A stretch of 64,000 bases of DNA from Bradyrhizobium viridifuturi (GTDB taxonomy: Bacteria; Pseudomonadota; Alphaproteobacteria; Rhizobiales; Xanthobacteraceae), in assembly GCF_001238275.1 (NCBI RefSeq), contig NZ_LGTB01000043.1, forward strand, positions 1 through 64,000, written 5' to 3'. Made by a program: the position numbers and the translations under genes. The stretch's first letter is position 1; every line of letters starts with the position of its first letter. The notes under the pieces are model-generated. The model was given only the letters and a program-made list of their open reading frames with translations, ran no database searches and was not told where the DNA came from. Of this stretch, positions 36,196 to 46,112 are shown piece by piece.

Positions 36196-37170
36196 CTAAG
36201 GCCGCAAGATCGCCGCGCCGGTGGTCGCCCGGCTCTCCAGGTCGATATGCGCCTTGGCCGCATCCTTCAGCGCATAGGCGTGGTTGATCGGCACGTGCAG
36301 CTTGCCGTTGATCACGGCGGCGAACAGCGTGTCGGCGCCTTCGAGCAGCTCCTTGCGGGTGCCGACATAGTCGTTGAGCTTGGGCCGCGTCGCGAACAGC
36401 GAGCCGTGGTTGTTGAGCTCGGCGAGCGGGAACGGCGGCACCGGACCCGAGGCGTTGCCGAACGAGACGAACAGGCCGCGCGGCCTGAGGCACGACAGCG
36501 ATCCCGGGAAGGTGGTCTTGCCGACGCCGTCATAGACCACGTCGCAGAGCTCGCCGCGGCTGATCTGCTTGACGCGTTCGACGAAGTTCTCCTCGTTGTA
36601 GAGGATGACGTGGTCGCAACCATTGGCGAGCGCGAGATCGGCCTTCGCCTTCGAGCCCACGGTGCCGATGACATGCGCGCCGAGCGCGCGCGCCCATTGG
36701 CAGGCGAGCAGTCCGATGCCGCCGGCCGCGGCGTGGATCAGCACGCGATGGCCCTGCTCGACCTTGAAGGTCTTGTGCAAGAGGTACCAGACCGTGAGCC
36801 CCTTGAGCATCAGCACAGCGCCCTGCTCGTAGGTGATGTGGTCGGGCAGTTTGACCAGTTTGTCCGCCGGGATGACGCGCTCGGAGGCGTAACCGCCGAG
36901 GTTGTAGTAGTAGGCGACGCGATCGCCGGGGTGGAAATTGGTCACCCCCGGACCGACCGCCAAAACCTCGCCCGCGGCCTCGTTGCCGGCGATGAACGGC
37001 AGGCCGGGCGCCTTGTAGAGGCCGGTGCGGAAATAGACGTCGATGAAGTTCAGCCCGACCGCATGCTGGCGGATCCGGACCTCGCCGTTCCCCGGCGCGC
37101 CGACCTCGACATCCTCATAGGTCAGGACCTCCGGGCCCCCCACCTTGTGCACGCGCACAGCCTTGGTCAT
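36196..37170 (-). CDS. NADPH:quinone reductase, zinc-independent MDR family
   Basis: 324 residues. The catalytic fold begins MTKAVRVHKVGGPEVL; the nucleotide motif is AAAGGIGLLACQWA, and LNFIDVYFRTGLYK is a quinone-reductase signature. No zinc ligands of alcohol dehydrogenases are present. It reduces quinones by one electron using NADPH. ATG at 37170 follows GAGGGGAG. Transcribed alone. Confidence 0.9.
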   Translation of the reverse strand: MTKAVRVHKVGGPEVLTYEDVEVGAPGNGEVRIRQHAVGLNFIDVYFRTGLYKAPGLPFIAGNEAAGEVLAVGPGVTNFHPGDRVAYYYNLGGYASERVIPADKLVKLPDHITYEQGAVLMLKGLTVWYLLHKTFKVEQGHRVLIHAAAGGIGLLACQWARALGAHVIGTVGSKAKADLALANGCDHVILYNEENFVERVKQISRGELCDVVYDGVGKTTFPGSLSCLRPRGLFVSFGNASGPVPPFPLAELNNHGSLFATRPKLNDYVGTRKELLEGADTLFAAVINGKLHVPINHAYALKDAAKAHIDLESRATTGAAILRP

Positions 37171-37251
37171 GTCGTCGCTCCCCTCAAATACTGACTTGCC
37201 CGAGCGAATGCCATCGGCGCCGCCTTGTCAACCAAGCGGCCCGGAACCGGG

Positions 37252-37977
37252 CTAGCCTGCCACCTTCTTGCGGTTGCGCTTGGCCATGACGTTGAACGCC
37301 TCGACCGCGGCCGAGAACGCGATCGCGAAATAGATGTAGCCGCGCGGGATGTGGAATTGGAATCCGTCGGCCACCAGCGCGACGCCGATCAGGACCAGGA
37401 ACGCCAGTGCCAGCATCTTGGTGGTCGGGTGCTCTGCGACGAACCGCGCCACCGGTCCCGACGAGATGTACATGATGATGCACGCGATCACGACAGCCGC
37501 GATCATGATCTCGATGTCCTGCGCCATGCCGATCGCGGTGATGATCGAATCCAGCGAGAACACCAGGTCAATGATGATGATCTGCACGATCACCCAGAAG
37601 AACGCGTTGGGGCTCGGCTTGTCGTTTTCCTCGACGTCACGCGCCTCGACCTCGGCGTGGATCTCGTGGGTCGCTTTCGCGATCAGGAACAGGCCGCCGC
37701 CGATCAGGATGATATCGCGCCACGACAGCGCGACACTCGAGATGGTGATCACAGGCTGCGTCAGCCCGATCAGCCAGACCAGGACGCTGAGCAGGATGAT
37801 GCGGAACACCAGCGCCAGCAGCAAGCCGATCTGCCGCGCGCGGTTGGCCTGCGGTTGCGGAATCCGCGAAACCAGCACCGACAGGAAGATGACGTTGTCG
37901 ATGCCGAGCACGATCTCGAGCGCGGTCAGGGTCAACAGCGCCGCCCAGGCTTCCGGGCTGGTAATCAATTGCATCAT
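37252..37977 (-). CDS. TerC family membrane protein
   Basis: 241 residues with about seven membrane segments. LEIVLGIDNVIFLS and the second-half DLVFSLDSIITAIGM are the paired acidic TerC motifs. TerC/Alx proteins handle manganese or protect secreted metalloproteins; the name derives from tellurite resistance. Its ATG overlaps the stop of pcs (ATGA-type), so the two genes form an operon, pcs first. Confidence 0.88.
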   Translation of the reverse strand: MMQLITSPEAWAALLTLTALEIVLGIDNVIFLSVLVSRIPQPQANRARQIGLLLALVFRIILLSVLVWLIGLTQPVITISSVALSWRDIILIGGGLFLIAKATHEIHAEVEARDVEENDKPSPNAFFWVIVQIIIIDLVFSLDSIITAIGMAQDIEIMIAAVVIACIIMYISSGPVARFVAEHPTTKMLALAFLVLIGVALVADGFQFHIPRGYIYFAIAFSAAVEAFNVMAKRNRKKVAG

Positions 37978-38738
37978 GCTCTGAAGGCTTTCATCCGGCG
38001 GATCACGGTATCACTGCCGACGATGTAGACGGCGATGGCGCAGAGACCGAAGGTGATCGAGGGACCGACCACGAAATCGTTGGCGAGGGTGTAGGCGCCG
38101 AGCAGCGCCCAGGCGGCGAGCAGCCACAGCGTCAGCCAGCGCAGCCGCACCACCCGGAACGGGTGCAGCACGTGGAACGGCGCAAAGGTCAGCGCGATCA
38201 GCAGCGCGACCACGACCGTCGACAGCACCGGCGGCAGATGCAGCAGGAACAGGTAGAACGCCGCCGCATTCCACAGCGCCGGGAAGCCGCGGAAATGGTT
38301 ATCGTCGGCCTTCATGCGGCGGTCGGCGAAATAAAGCGCGCTGGAGACCACGATGCCGATGCCGAGGATCGGCGCCGCCAGCGGCAGCAGCATGCCGCTC
38401 GCGGTGATCGCATAGGCCGGCACGAACACGTAGGTGACGAAATCAACCACCAGGTCGAGCACCTCGCCCGACCAGTTCGGCTGCAGCCGCACCACGTCGA
38501 GCCGGCGCGCCAGCGGGCCGTCGATCCCGTCGATGATCAGCGCGAGCCCGAGCCAGGCGAACATGTTGGCCCAGTGCTCGCGCACGGCCTCCAGCATCGC
38601 CAGCAGCGCGACCCCGGCGCCGAGCGCCGTGAAAATATGAACGGAGAATGCGGCGGTCCGCATCCGTTCTGGCAGCGCATCAGGCTGGCTCGAGGGCTCC
38701 ATCGGCCGAGTGCTATCAGGAATCGGCCCACTTTGCAT
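37974..38738 (-). CDS. pcs: Phosphatidylcholine synthase
   Basis: 254 residues if translation starts at ATG 38738 (ATG 38702 is also possible). Eight hydrophobic segments. The CDP-alcohol phosphotransferase motif reads DGIDGPLARRLD...GEVLDLVVD, in the Pcs variant. Pcs condenses CDP-diacylglycerol with choline to make phosphatidylcholine in one step in the inner membrane, an important lipid in plant-associated alphaproteobacteria. Translationally coupled to TerC. Confidence 0.88.
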   Translation of the reverse strand: MQSGPIPDSTRPMEPSSQPDALPERMRTAAFSVHIFTALGAGVALLAMLEAVREHWANMFAWLGLALIIDGIDGPLARRLDVVRLQPNWSGEVLDLVVDFVTYVFVPAYAITASGMLLPLAAPILGIGIVVSSALYFADRRMKADDNHFRGFPALWNAAAFYLFLLHLPPVLSTVVVALLIALTFAPFHVLHPFRVVRLRWLTLWLLAAWALLGAYTLANDFVVGPSITFGLCAIAVYIVGSDTVIRRMKAFRA

Positions 38739-38834
38739 ATGTAGTCTTGCGGCGTTCGGCCGCGCAAATCGTTGGAAACTTTCAGTGGTTACCGATGGCT
38801 TGAAAATTGGCCCAAGCATGTCAAATGTCCTGAT

Positions 38835-40019
38835 ATGACCGACAGCTCGCTGGATTATGACGTTATCGTAATAGGCGGTGGTCCGGCCGGATTGACGGCT
38901 GCGATCGCCCTTGCCGACGCCGGCGCGCGGAGCGCGCTGTTGGCGCGGCGCACGCCCTATGCCGACAACCGCACCACCGCGCTGCTTGGCGCCTCGACCG
39001 ACATCCTGGAGCGGCTCGACGTCTGGCGACGCTGCAGCGACAAGGCGGCCGCGCTCAAGACCATGCGCCTCGTCGACGACACCGGCCGCCTGATCCGCGC
39101 ACCGGAAGTGCGATTCAATTCCGACGAGATCGGCCGCGAGCAGTTCGGCTTCAACATCGACAATCGCGCGCTGGTCGCAGCGCTCGAGGACCGCGCCGGC
39201 GAGGTCGCCGCGCTGACGCGGTTCGACGACGAGGCCGCCTCGGTGCAGCCGGATGATGCGGGGGTCACCGTGGTGACGCGGCAAGGCCAATCGCTGCGGG
39301 CACGGCTCGTGGTCGGTGCCGACGGGCGCAATTCATTGTCCCGCGAGGCTGCCGGCATCGAAGTGACGAGCCGCGCGCTCGGGCAGTCCGCCCTCACCTT
39401 CAACATCAGCCACAGCCGCCCGCACCGGAACATCTCGACCGAGTTTCACACCGAGCATGGCCCCTGCGTGTTCGTGCCGCTCAGCGGCAACCGCAGCAGC
39501 GTGGTCTGGGTTTCGACACCCAAGGAGGCCGAACGGCTGACGGCGCTCAGCGACGACGAATTGTCTGAAGCGGCCGAGCGGCAATCGCATTCGATTCTCG
39601 GCCGCGTCGAGGTCCAGGGCGGCCGCCACGTGTTTCCGCTCGCGATCGAACGGCCCCGGCAGTTCGCCAGGGACCGGATCGCGCTAGTCGGGGAATCCGC
39701 CCATGTGCTGCCGCCGATCGGCGCGCAGGGCCTCAACATGGGGCTGCGCGATGCCGCCGATATCGCCGAGATCACGGGCCAGGCGATCGGCCGCGGCGAG
39801 GATCCCGGCGCGCCAAACGTGCTGGCGCGCTATCAGGCCGCGCGGCGCCCCGATGTGGCCAGCCGGACCTGGGCGATCGACATCGCCAACCGCTCGCTGC
39901 TGAGCGATTTCCTCGGCGTGCAGACCGCGCGCGCCGCTGGCCTGCATGTGCTCGGCGCGTTCGGCCCGCTGCGGCGGCTGGCGATGCGCGAGGGCCTCGC
40001 GCCGTCATGGCGGCGGTAG
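38835..40019 (+). CDS. UbiH/COQ6-family FAD-dependent monooxygenase
   Basis: 394 residues. The N-terminal dinucleotide motif is VIGGGPAGLTAAIALA; the second FAD motif is RIALVGESAHVLPPIGAQGLNMGLRDA, diagnostic of the UbiH/UbiF/VisC/COQ6 family, which hydroxylates the ring during ubiquinone synthesis. Which ring position is not decided. ATG at 38835 gives the usual family start; an in-frame TTG at 38772 would add 21 unsupported residues. It is divergent from pcs. Confidence 0.88.
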   Translation: MTDSSLDYDVIVIGGGPAGLTAAIALADAGARSALLARRTPYADNRTTALLGASTDILERLDVWRRCSDKAAALKTMRLVDDTGRLIRAPEVRFNSDEIGREQFGFNIDNRALVAALEDRAGEVAALTRFDDEAASVQPDDAGVTVVTRQGQSLRARLVVGADGRNSLSREAAGIEVTSRALGQSALTFNISHSRPHRNISTEFHTEHGPCVFVPLSGNRSSVVWVSTPKEAERLTALSDDELSEAAERQSHSILGRVEVQGGRHVFPLAIERPRQFARDRIALVGESAHVLPPIGAQGLNMGLRDAADIAEITGQAIGRGEDPGAPNVLARYQAARRPDVASRTWAIDIANRSLLSDFLGVQTARAAGLHVLGAFGPLRRLAMREGLAPSWRR

Positions 40020-40026
40020 TGTTCGC

Positions 40027-40980
40027 TTAGGGAAACACCAGCCGTCCGCTCTGGATGAACCACATCACGCTGGTCAGCGTGACCACCGAGGCGAAGGTGC
40101 CGATCAGCACCGCGACCGATGCCGGCTCGATCCAGGTGTCGTTCTGCCGCGCGATCACGAACACGTTGAGCGCCGGTGGCAGCGAGGCCATCAGCACCGC
40201 GGTCGCCGCCCAGGGCTGGGCGAACGGACCGAACAGCAGCATCAGTCCGAATGCCAGCAGCGGATGGATCAGCAGCTTGATCGCAACCACGCCCGGCACC
40301 TCCCACGGCACCCGCTCGAACGGCCGCAGCGCCACGGTGACGCCGAGCGCGAACAGCGCCATGGGCGCCGCGGCGTTCTGCAGGAACTGGATGGTACGGT
40401 CGAGCGCCGTCGGAATCGGAACGTGAAACGCGGCGACCAGCGCGCCGAACACCGCCGACATGATCAGCGGGTTCTGCACGATCTGCTTGAGCACCACGCC
40501 GAATGCGTGCAGCAGCGAGGGATGGTCGCGGTCGGTGAGTTCGATCAGCAGCGGCACGATCGAGAACAGGAAGATGCTGTCGCAGCAGAAGATCAGCGCG
40601 GTCGGCGCCGCCGCCTTGGCGCCGAGCACGGCAAGCGCCAGGCCCGGACCCATATAGCCGATATTGCCGTAGGCGCCCGACAGCCCCGCAAGCGTCGCCT
40701 CGCGCAGCGACAGGCGGCCCATCAGCTTGCCTGCGAGCATCGCCAGGAAGAACGCGATCACGGTTCCGAGCGTGGTGGCGATCAGGAATGGCGGGTTGTT
40801 CAGCTCCGCGAACGGGGTCTTGGACATGATCCCGAACAGCAGCGCTGGCAACGAAACGTAAAGCAGGAAGAAATTCATCCAGGCGAGCCCGCTCTCGGGC
40901 AAACCCTTGGCTTTTCCGCATGCGTAGCCGATGAAGATCAAGCCGAAATACGGCAACGCCAGATTGAGGATATCGATCAT
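40027..40980 (-). CDS. AEC (auxin efflux carrier) family transporter
   Basis: 317 residues with about ten membrane segments in two inverted halves. GAYGNIGYMGPGLAL and ASLPPALNVFVIARQ are the paired proline-containing crossover regions. Family members move malonate, other organic acids or amino acids; the substrate is unknown. It is transcribed toward the UbiH-type gene with a 7-base gap. Confidence 0.85.
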   Translation of the reverse strand: MIDILNLALPYFGLIFIGYACGKAKGLPESGLAWMNFFLLYVSLPALLFGIMSKTPFAELNNPPFLIATTLGTVIAFFLAMLAGKLMGRLSLREATLAGLSGAYGNIGYMGPGLALAVLGAKAAAPTALIFCCDSIFLFSIVPLLIELTDRDHPSLLHAFGVVLKQIVQNPLIMSAVFGALVAAFHVPIPTALDRTIQFLQNAAAPMALFALGVTVALRPFERVPWEVPGVVAIKLLIHPLLAFGLMLLFGPFAQPWAATAVLMASLPPALNVFVIARQNDTWIEPASVAVLIGTFASVVTLTSVMWFIQSGRLVFP

Positions 40981-41101
40981 TCTGAAAGTAGTTTCTCGGC
41001 CGGTTTTCGGGTCGTTTTTGCAGGTCTGGAATCGGTAAACCGTGGGTTAATTCGAAGCTTAGCCCCTAGCATCGGCCACAATGTTGGTCTATCGACGAAC
41101 C

Positions 41102-41434
41102 ATGATCAAAGCGCGCACCGCCAAATTCCAGATCGGGCAGATCGTCCGTCACCGGGTGTTCTCCTTCCGGGGCGTGATTTTTGATATCGACCCGGAGTTC
41201 AACAACACCGAGGAATGGTGGCTGTCGATTCCCGAGGACATGCGGCCCCACAAGGACCAGCCGTTCTACCACCTGCTCGCGGAGAACTCGGAGACCGAGT
41301 ATGTCGCCTATGTCTCGGAGCAGAACCTGCTGCCCGATGATTCCGGCGAACCGATCCGGCACTCGCAGGTCGCGGAGATCTTCATCAAGGACAAGTCGGG
41401 CGGCTATCGTCCGCGCAATCCGTCGCTGAACTGA
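41102..41434 (+). CDS. hspQ: Heat-shock protein HspQ
   Basis: 110 residues with the HspQ/YccV domain: AKFQIGQIVRHR, then the conserved WWLSIPEDMRPHKDQPFYHLL. HspQ binds hemimethylated oriC DNA and in Salmonella acts as an enhancer of Lon specificity (established for enterics). ATG at 41102 is preferred over an in-frame start at 41081. It stands alone between two convergent or divergent genes. Confidence 0.88.
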   Translation: MIKARTAKFQIGQIVRHRVFSFRGVIFDIDPEFNNTEEWWLSIPEDMRPHKDQPFYHLLAENSETEYVAYVSEQNLLPDDSGEPIRHSQVAEIFIKDKSGGYRPRNPSLN

Positions 41435-41463
41435 CCCGCAGCACCGCGGCCCGGCCGGCCGCC

Positions 41464-42747
41464 TCATACCCCGTCACGCTTGGCCAGCGCCGCTGCGATC
41501 GTCCAGACCACGAACCCCGCCAGCGCCAATCCGGCGCCGACCAGGCCGGTCGAGGTCCAGCCATAGCCCGCCGCTACCGCCATTCCGCCGAGCCACGGCC
41601 CCAGCGCGTTTGCGGTGTTGAATGCGGAATGGTTGAGCGACGCAGCCAGGCTCTGCGCCTCGCCCGCGACGTCCATCAGCCGGGTCTGCAGCACGGTGGC
41701 GAGCGCGCCGCCGAGTCCGATCAGGAAGACATCCGCACTCAGCGTCCAGAAATTCAACGCCGCCAGCGGATACAGCGCCAGCGTCGCCGCCGACCACAGC
41801 AACAGCCCGCCCGCGGTCGCCATCAGCGCGCGGTCGGCAAAGCGCGGCACGATGATGTTGCCGGCGGTGAGGCCGGCCCCGAACACGCAGAGCGTCACCG
41901 GCACCAGCGCCGGAGAGGCGTGCGTCACCGCCAGCATGGTCGAGGCGAGATAGGTGTAGACCGAGAACAACCCGCCGAAGCCGGTCGCGCCGATCGCCAA
42001 GGTCAGCCAGACATGCTTGCGCCCGAGCGCGGACAGCTCGCGGAGCGGGCTCGCATTGCTGTTGGCGACGTCCCGCGGCGCGAACATCAGGACCAGGATG
42101 GCGGTGAGCAGCGCAAGGCCGGCGACGATCGCAAACGCCCAGCGCCAGCCGATCGCCTGCCCCACCCCGTTGGCGAGCGGCACGCCGATCGTCGTCGCAA
42201 TGGTGAGGCCGAGCAGGACGCGGCCGACCGCCGCCGTGCGCTTGTCCATCGGCACCAGCGAGGCCGCGACCAGCATGGCGATGCCGAAATACGCGCCGTG
42301 CGGCAGCCCGGCGAGGAAGCGCAGCACCAGCATGGTGTGATAGTCGGGCGCGAGCCCTGAGAGGCCGTTCATCAGCGCGAAGAAGCCCATCAGCGCGATC
42401 AGCAGCGTCCGCCGCGTCATACGCGCCGACAGCACCGCGATCACGGGCGCGCCCACCACGACGCCGAGCGCATAGGCGCTGATCGCGTGGCCGGCCTGGG
42501 GCTCACTGATGTGCAGGTCGTGGGCGAAGAACGGCAGCAGGCTCATGGTCGCGAATTCGGCGATGCCGATCGCGAAGCCGCCCATCGCCAACGAGAGGTG
42601 GATGATGCCCGGATGAAACGCGCCGGGAACATTGTCCTGGTCGAGGCGGCTCTCCGCATCGGCCGAAGCGCGGCCGCTCGGCGGCAAAGCCTCGTTCTTC
42701 GGCCGGGAGAGCGGTTCCCGCCGCTGCTTGCTGACTTGCTGGGACAT
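41464..42747 (-). CDS. MFS exporter, DHA1/AraJ-like
   Basis: 427 residues. A ~50-residue charged N-terminal tail precedes 12 membrane segments. GFAIGIAEFATMSLLP and the GVVVGAPVIAVLSARM-R-R loop match the DHA1 drug/sugar exporter group. ATG at 42747 follows GGAAG. Likely exports a small molecule; the ligand is unknown. Confidence 0.85.
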   Translation of the reverse strand: MSQQVSKQRREPLSRPKNEALPPSGRASADAESRLDQDNVPGAFHPGIIHLSLAMGGFAIGIAEFATMSLLPFFAHDLHISEPQAGHAISAYALGVVVGAPVIAVLSARMTRRTLLIALMGFFALMNGLSGLAPDYHTMLVLRFLAGLPHGAYFGIAMLVAASLVPMDKRTAAVGRVLLGLTIATTIGVPLANGVGQAIGWRWAFAIVAGLALLTAILVLMFAPRDVANSNASPLRELSALGRKHVWLTLAIGATGFGGLFSVYTYLASTMLAVTHASPALVPVTLCVFGAGLTAGNIIVPRFADRALMATAGGLLLWSAATLALYPLAALNFWTLSADVFLIGLGGALATVLQTRLMDVAGEAQSLAASLNHSAFNTANALGPWLGGMAVAAGYGWTSTGLVGAGLALAGFVVWTIAAALAKRDGV

Positions 42748-43062
42748 TGGCGACTTCCATGACTGCGAACGGGCTTGCGGCCCAGGCGAGGTCCGGTCGC
42801 ATCGCGCCATCATCGATCGGCACAGCGGCCAGGATCCGCGGAAGACCACGCGCGTGGTTGCGCAACGAAGGCGCGCTTGCCGCGCTTCGCCTGGCCTCCC
42901 GTGACGGATTTATGATTGTGCTTCGACGCCCGAGGACTTGTCCGGACAAGGCAATGGTGATGCGGCTTGGCGCGATCGATTTGCCTCACGCGACCATCGC
43001 ACACGACCTGCGCAATCACCAGCGCTGCAGGCTGCCATCAGCCAGTCCGTATCGCATGACAA
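42748..43062. other. Intergenic region upstream of the MFS exporter
   Basis: About 315 bases without a convincing gene. A perfect 14-base palindrome CTTGTCCGGACAAG lies at 42937-42950, 190 bases before the exporter start, and could be an operator. Plus-strand open frames here look like chance GC-rich frames. Confidence 0.4.
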
Positions 43063-43088
43063 AGAAGGCGCCCTTGCGGGCGCCTTCT
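43063..43088 (-). terminator. Intrinsic terminator after the IalB-family gene
   Basis: AGAAGGCGCCC/GGGCGCCTTCT is an 11-bp perfect hairpin with a TTGC loop; read on the minus strand it is followed by TTTGTC. It lies 40 bases after the stop of the gene at 43129. Confidence 0.8.
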
Positions 43089-43128
43089 GATTTGCGATGA
43101 TCTCGCGATGTCGTGAGCGCTTGAACGC

Positions 43129-43965
43129 TTACTTGGCTGCGGGGTTGGCCGGAGCCGGCGTCGCACCAGCAGCGCCGGCGCCTTCCAGCTTCTTGCGCTG
43201 CTCTTCGGCGCGCTTCTGCAACTCTTCCTGCAGCTTCTTCGAGTTTTCCTCGAACACCTTCGGATCGGTCGGAGGGCCGTCGAAGGCCTTGGCGAATTCG
43301 GTGTTGAGCGGCAGCGGCAGCGTCAGCGGCGCACCGTTCGAATTGATCGCCTGGACCACGAGGTTCTGGCCCTTCTTCATGTTGGCGATCAGCTCGGGCG
43401 TTGCCTCATAGTCGGACATGCAGCCGTTCTGGAAGCAGATCACGTAGGGCGCCTGCTGCGGCGGATTGTTGTCGACGATGATGCGGGTGCCGTGCACGAG
43501 CTGCATGCCGAGCGGCAGCGTGACGCGCAGGATCTTCTTCGGCTCGCCTTCCGGCTCGATGATCACGGCGGCGATCACCGGCTGGCCGGACTCGATGCGG
43601 CCGTCCTTGCCGGTGAAGCACACCTGCTTGGCGTTGGCTTCCTGGCCCTTCAGACAGAACTTGGTCCAGGGGGCGTAGATGAGCTGGATCTGCTGATCCT
43701 GGGGCGGCTGCTGGCCGGCAGCCGCAGCGGGCGGCGCACCTGCGGCCGGTGCCTGGGCTGCGGGCGCCGGGGCCGCCGGAGCCGCCTTCGGAGCTGCCTT
43801 GGGTGCCGCCTTGGGCGCAGCCTTCGGTGCCGCGGGCGCCGGCGCTGCCGGCTGCTGGGCCTGAGCGGCAGGAACCAGGAGCGCTGCAGAGAATGCCGTC
43901 GCCGCCATCAGGGCAACAATTCGCCCATGCGGCCGGACCGGGGCGGCCAAGATACGGAAATTCAT
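43129..43965 (-). CDS. Invasion-associated locus B (IalB) family protein
   Basis: 278 residues. A signal peptide (about 37 residues, ending AAQAQ) is followed by ~50 residues of Ala/Pro/Lys repeats (APKAAPKAAPKAA). The IalB domain contains WTKFCLKG, KQVCFTGKDG and VICFQNGCMSDYEA, with four cysteines that form conserved disulfides. A C-terminal coiled tail (EENSKKLQEELQKRAEEQ) follows. IalB proteins are periplasmic or envelope proteins of alphaproteobacteria; only in Bartonella is a role in invasion shown. Confidence 0.88.
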   Translation of the reverse strand: MNFRILAAPVRPHGRIVALMAATAFSAALLVPAAQAQQPAAPAPAAPKAAPKAAPKAAPKAAPAAPAPAAQAPAAGAPPAAAAGQQPPQDQQIQLIYAPWTKFCLKGQEANAKQVCFTGKDGRIESGQPVIAAVIIEPEGEPKKILRVTLPLGMQLVHGTRIIVDNNPPQQAPYVICFQNGCMSDYEATPELIANMKKGQNLVVQAINSNGAPLTLPLPLNTEFAKAFDGPPTDPKVFEENSKKLQEELQKRAEEQRKKLEGAGAAGATPAPANPAAK

Positions 43966-44189
43966 TGCGGAAAACCCTTTCTGAACGGCAGCGCCCGAAA
44001 CCGCTGCAGGCGCCGACACATAGCCGTTTGGGCGGCTGTCTCCTAGTCAATTGAGGCGGATACGTGACAGGCGTTCCCGCCTTCGAATTGCACGCCTTCA
44101 ATACAGCGGCGCGCGGAAAGATCAATGCCGACAAGCGCATTTGCGCCTATGTGACGACGAGTTTCAGCGGCCTGTGATAAACCTCGGCC

Positions 44190-46096
44190 GTGACGTTTCG
44201 CGAATCAAATCCGGCGCCTCACGCACGTGTTCCCGGGCACGGTGGGCGCGCCGCACTGGCCGCCATCCGGCTCGCCTTTGCATTCTTCCTGGCATTCGTC
44301 CCGGCGCTGCTGACGGGCGCGTTGGCCCCCGCGGCGGCCGCCGAGAGCCAGGCGATCGCGATGCACGGTGCACCCGCGCTGCCGGCCGACTTCACCCATT
44401 TGCCCTATGCCAATCCAGACGCCCCCAAGGGCGGCCGGCTGGTCCTGAGCCCGCGGGAGGGCACTTTCGACAGCCTCAACCCCTTGATTGTCAGGGGCCT
44501 CGCCGTGCAGCAGCTGAGGGGCTACGCCTATGAGCGCGGCTATGTCTACGAAAGCCTGCTGGTGCGGAACAATGACGAGCCATTCACGCTCTACGGCCTG
44601 CTCGCCCGCAGCGTCGAGACCGACGACGCCCGAAGCTATGTGACATTCCATATCGACCCTCGGGCGCGCTTCTCCGACGGCCACGAGGTCACCGCCGACG
44701 ACGTGGTGTTCTCGCTCGAGCTGCTGCGCGATCACGGCCGTCCGCTGCATCACCAGTATTATTCGAAAGTCGCAAAGACCGAGGTGCTCGACCCGCTCAC
44801 GGTGCGGTTCGATTTCGGCGGCGTCGCGGATCGCGAGTTGCCGATGATCCTCGGCCTGATGCCAATCCTGCCGCGCCACGCCACCGACGTCTCCAGATTC
44901 GAGGAGACCACCTTGGCGCCGCCGATCGGCTCCGGCCCGTATCGCGTGACGGCGGTGAAGCCCGGCACCAGCGTGACCTTCACCCGCAATCCCGATTACT
45001 GGGGTCGCGACTTGCCGGTGAATCGGGGCCTCTGGAATTTCGACGAGATCAGGCTCGACTACTACCGCGACGCCAACGGCCAGTTCGAGGCGTTCAAGCG
45101 CGGCCTCTATGACTTCAGGACCGAGCCCGAGCCGCTGCGCTGGCACGATGGCTACGATTTCCCCGCAGCCAAGAGCGGCGAGGTGATCCGCGAGGCCATC
45201 AAGATCGGCACGCCGCAACCGTCTGAATTCCTGGTGTTCAACACCAGGCGGCCGAAATTTGCCGACGTCAGGGTGCGGCAGGCCCTGCTGATGCTGTTCG
45301 ATTTCGAATGGATCAACCGCAACTACTATTTCGGACTCTATTCGCGCTCGGGCGGCTATTTCGCCGGTTCGGAACTGTCCGCCTATGGTCGCCCCGCCGA
45401 CGATCGCGAGCGCGAACTGCTGAAGCCCTATCTGCCGCACATTCCGCCTGACATCCTCGAGGCCGCTATCACCTCCCCGTCACCGACGGCTCGGGGCGCG
45501 ACCGCACCATCCTTCGCGATGCGCTCGCGCTGTTGTCCGAGGCGGGCTACGCGCTCGACGGCACGGTGCTGAAGCAGCGTTCGACCGGGACGCCGCTCCG
45601 CATCGAGATCCTGGTGACGAGCCGCGAGCATGAGCGGATCGCCCTCGCCTACCAGCGTGACCTGAAGCGCGCCGGCATCGACGCCGCGGTGCGGGTGGTC
45701 GACGCGGTGCAATTCGAGCAGCGCAGGGTCGCTTATGACTACGACATGATCCCCATCCGCTGGGACCAGTCGCTGTCGCCCGGCAACGAGCAGTGGTTCT
45801 ACTGGGGAAGCCAGGCCGCCGATGTGCCGGGCACCCGGAATTACATGGGCGCCAAGGATTCCGCGATCGACGCCATGATCGCGGCGCTGCTGGCGGCGCG
45901 GGAGCGGCCGGCCTTCGTCTCGGCGGTGCGGGCACTGGACCGGGCCCTGACGTCGGGCTTCTACGCTATCCCCCTATTTAACTTGGGAGAGCAATGGATC
46001 GCGCGGTGGAATCGGATAGAACGGCCTTCGACCACGGCGCTGACGGGCTACCTGCCGGAGACTTGGTGGCAGAAGCCCGGCGCGCAATCCAGATGA
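44190..46096 (+). pseudogene. YejA-like family-5 solute-binding protein, frameshift near 45470
   Basis: The frame from GTG 44190 encodes a signal peptide (ending APAAAAES) and a typical family-5 binding protein: HTHLPYANPDAPKGG-like start, GTFDSLNP, and RVRQALLMLFDFEWINRNYYFG. After DILEAA the frame goes wrong and the protein continues as YHLPVTDGSGRDRTILRDAL in the next frame to 46096. One missing base in GAGGCCGCTATCACC explains it; repaired length is ~635 residues, normal for YejA. No permease or ATPase genes adjoin. Either an isolated mutation or a base-call error. Confidence 0.75.
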
Positions 46097-46112
46097 TGCG
46101 AGCGCACGCCGT

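Noticed and set aside
42747..43100. 117-codon plus-strand frame upstream of the IalB gene terminator
   Set aside because: It overlaps the exporter promoter region and a terminator, has biased composition and no ribosome site.
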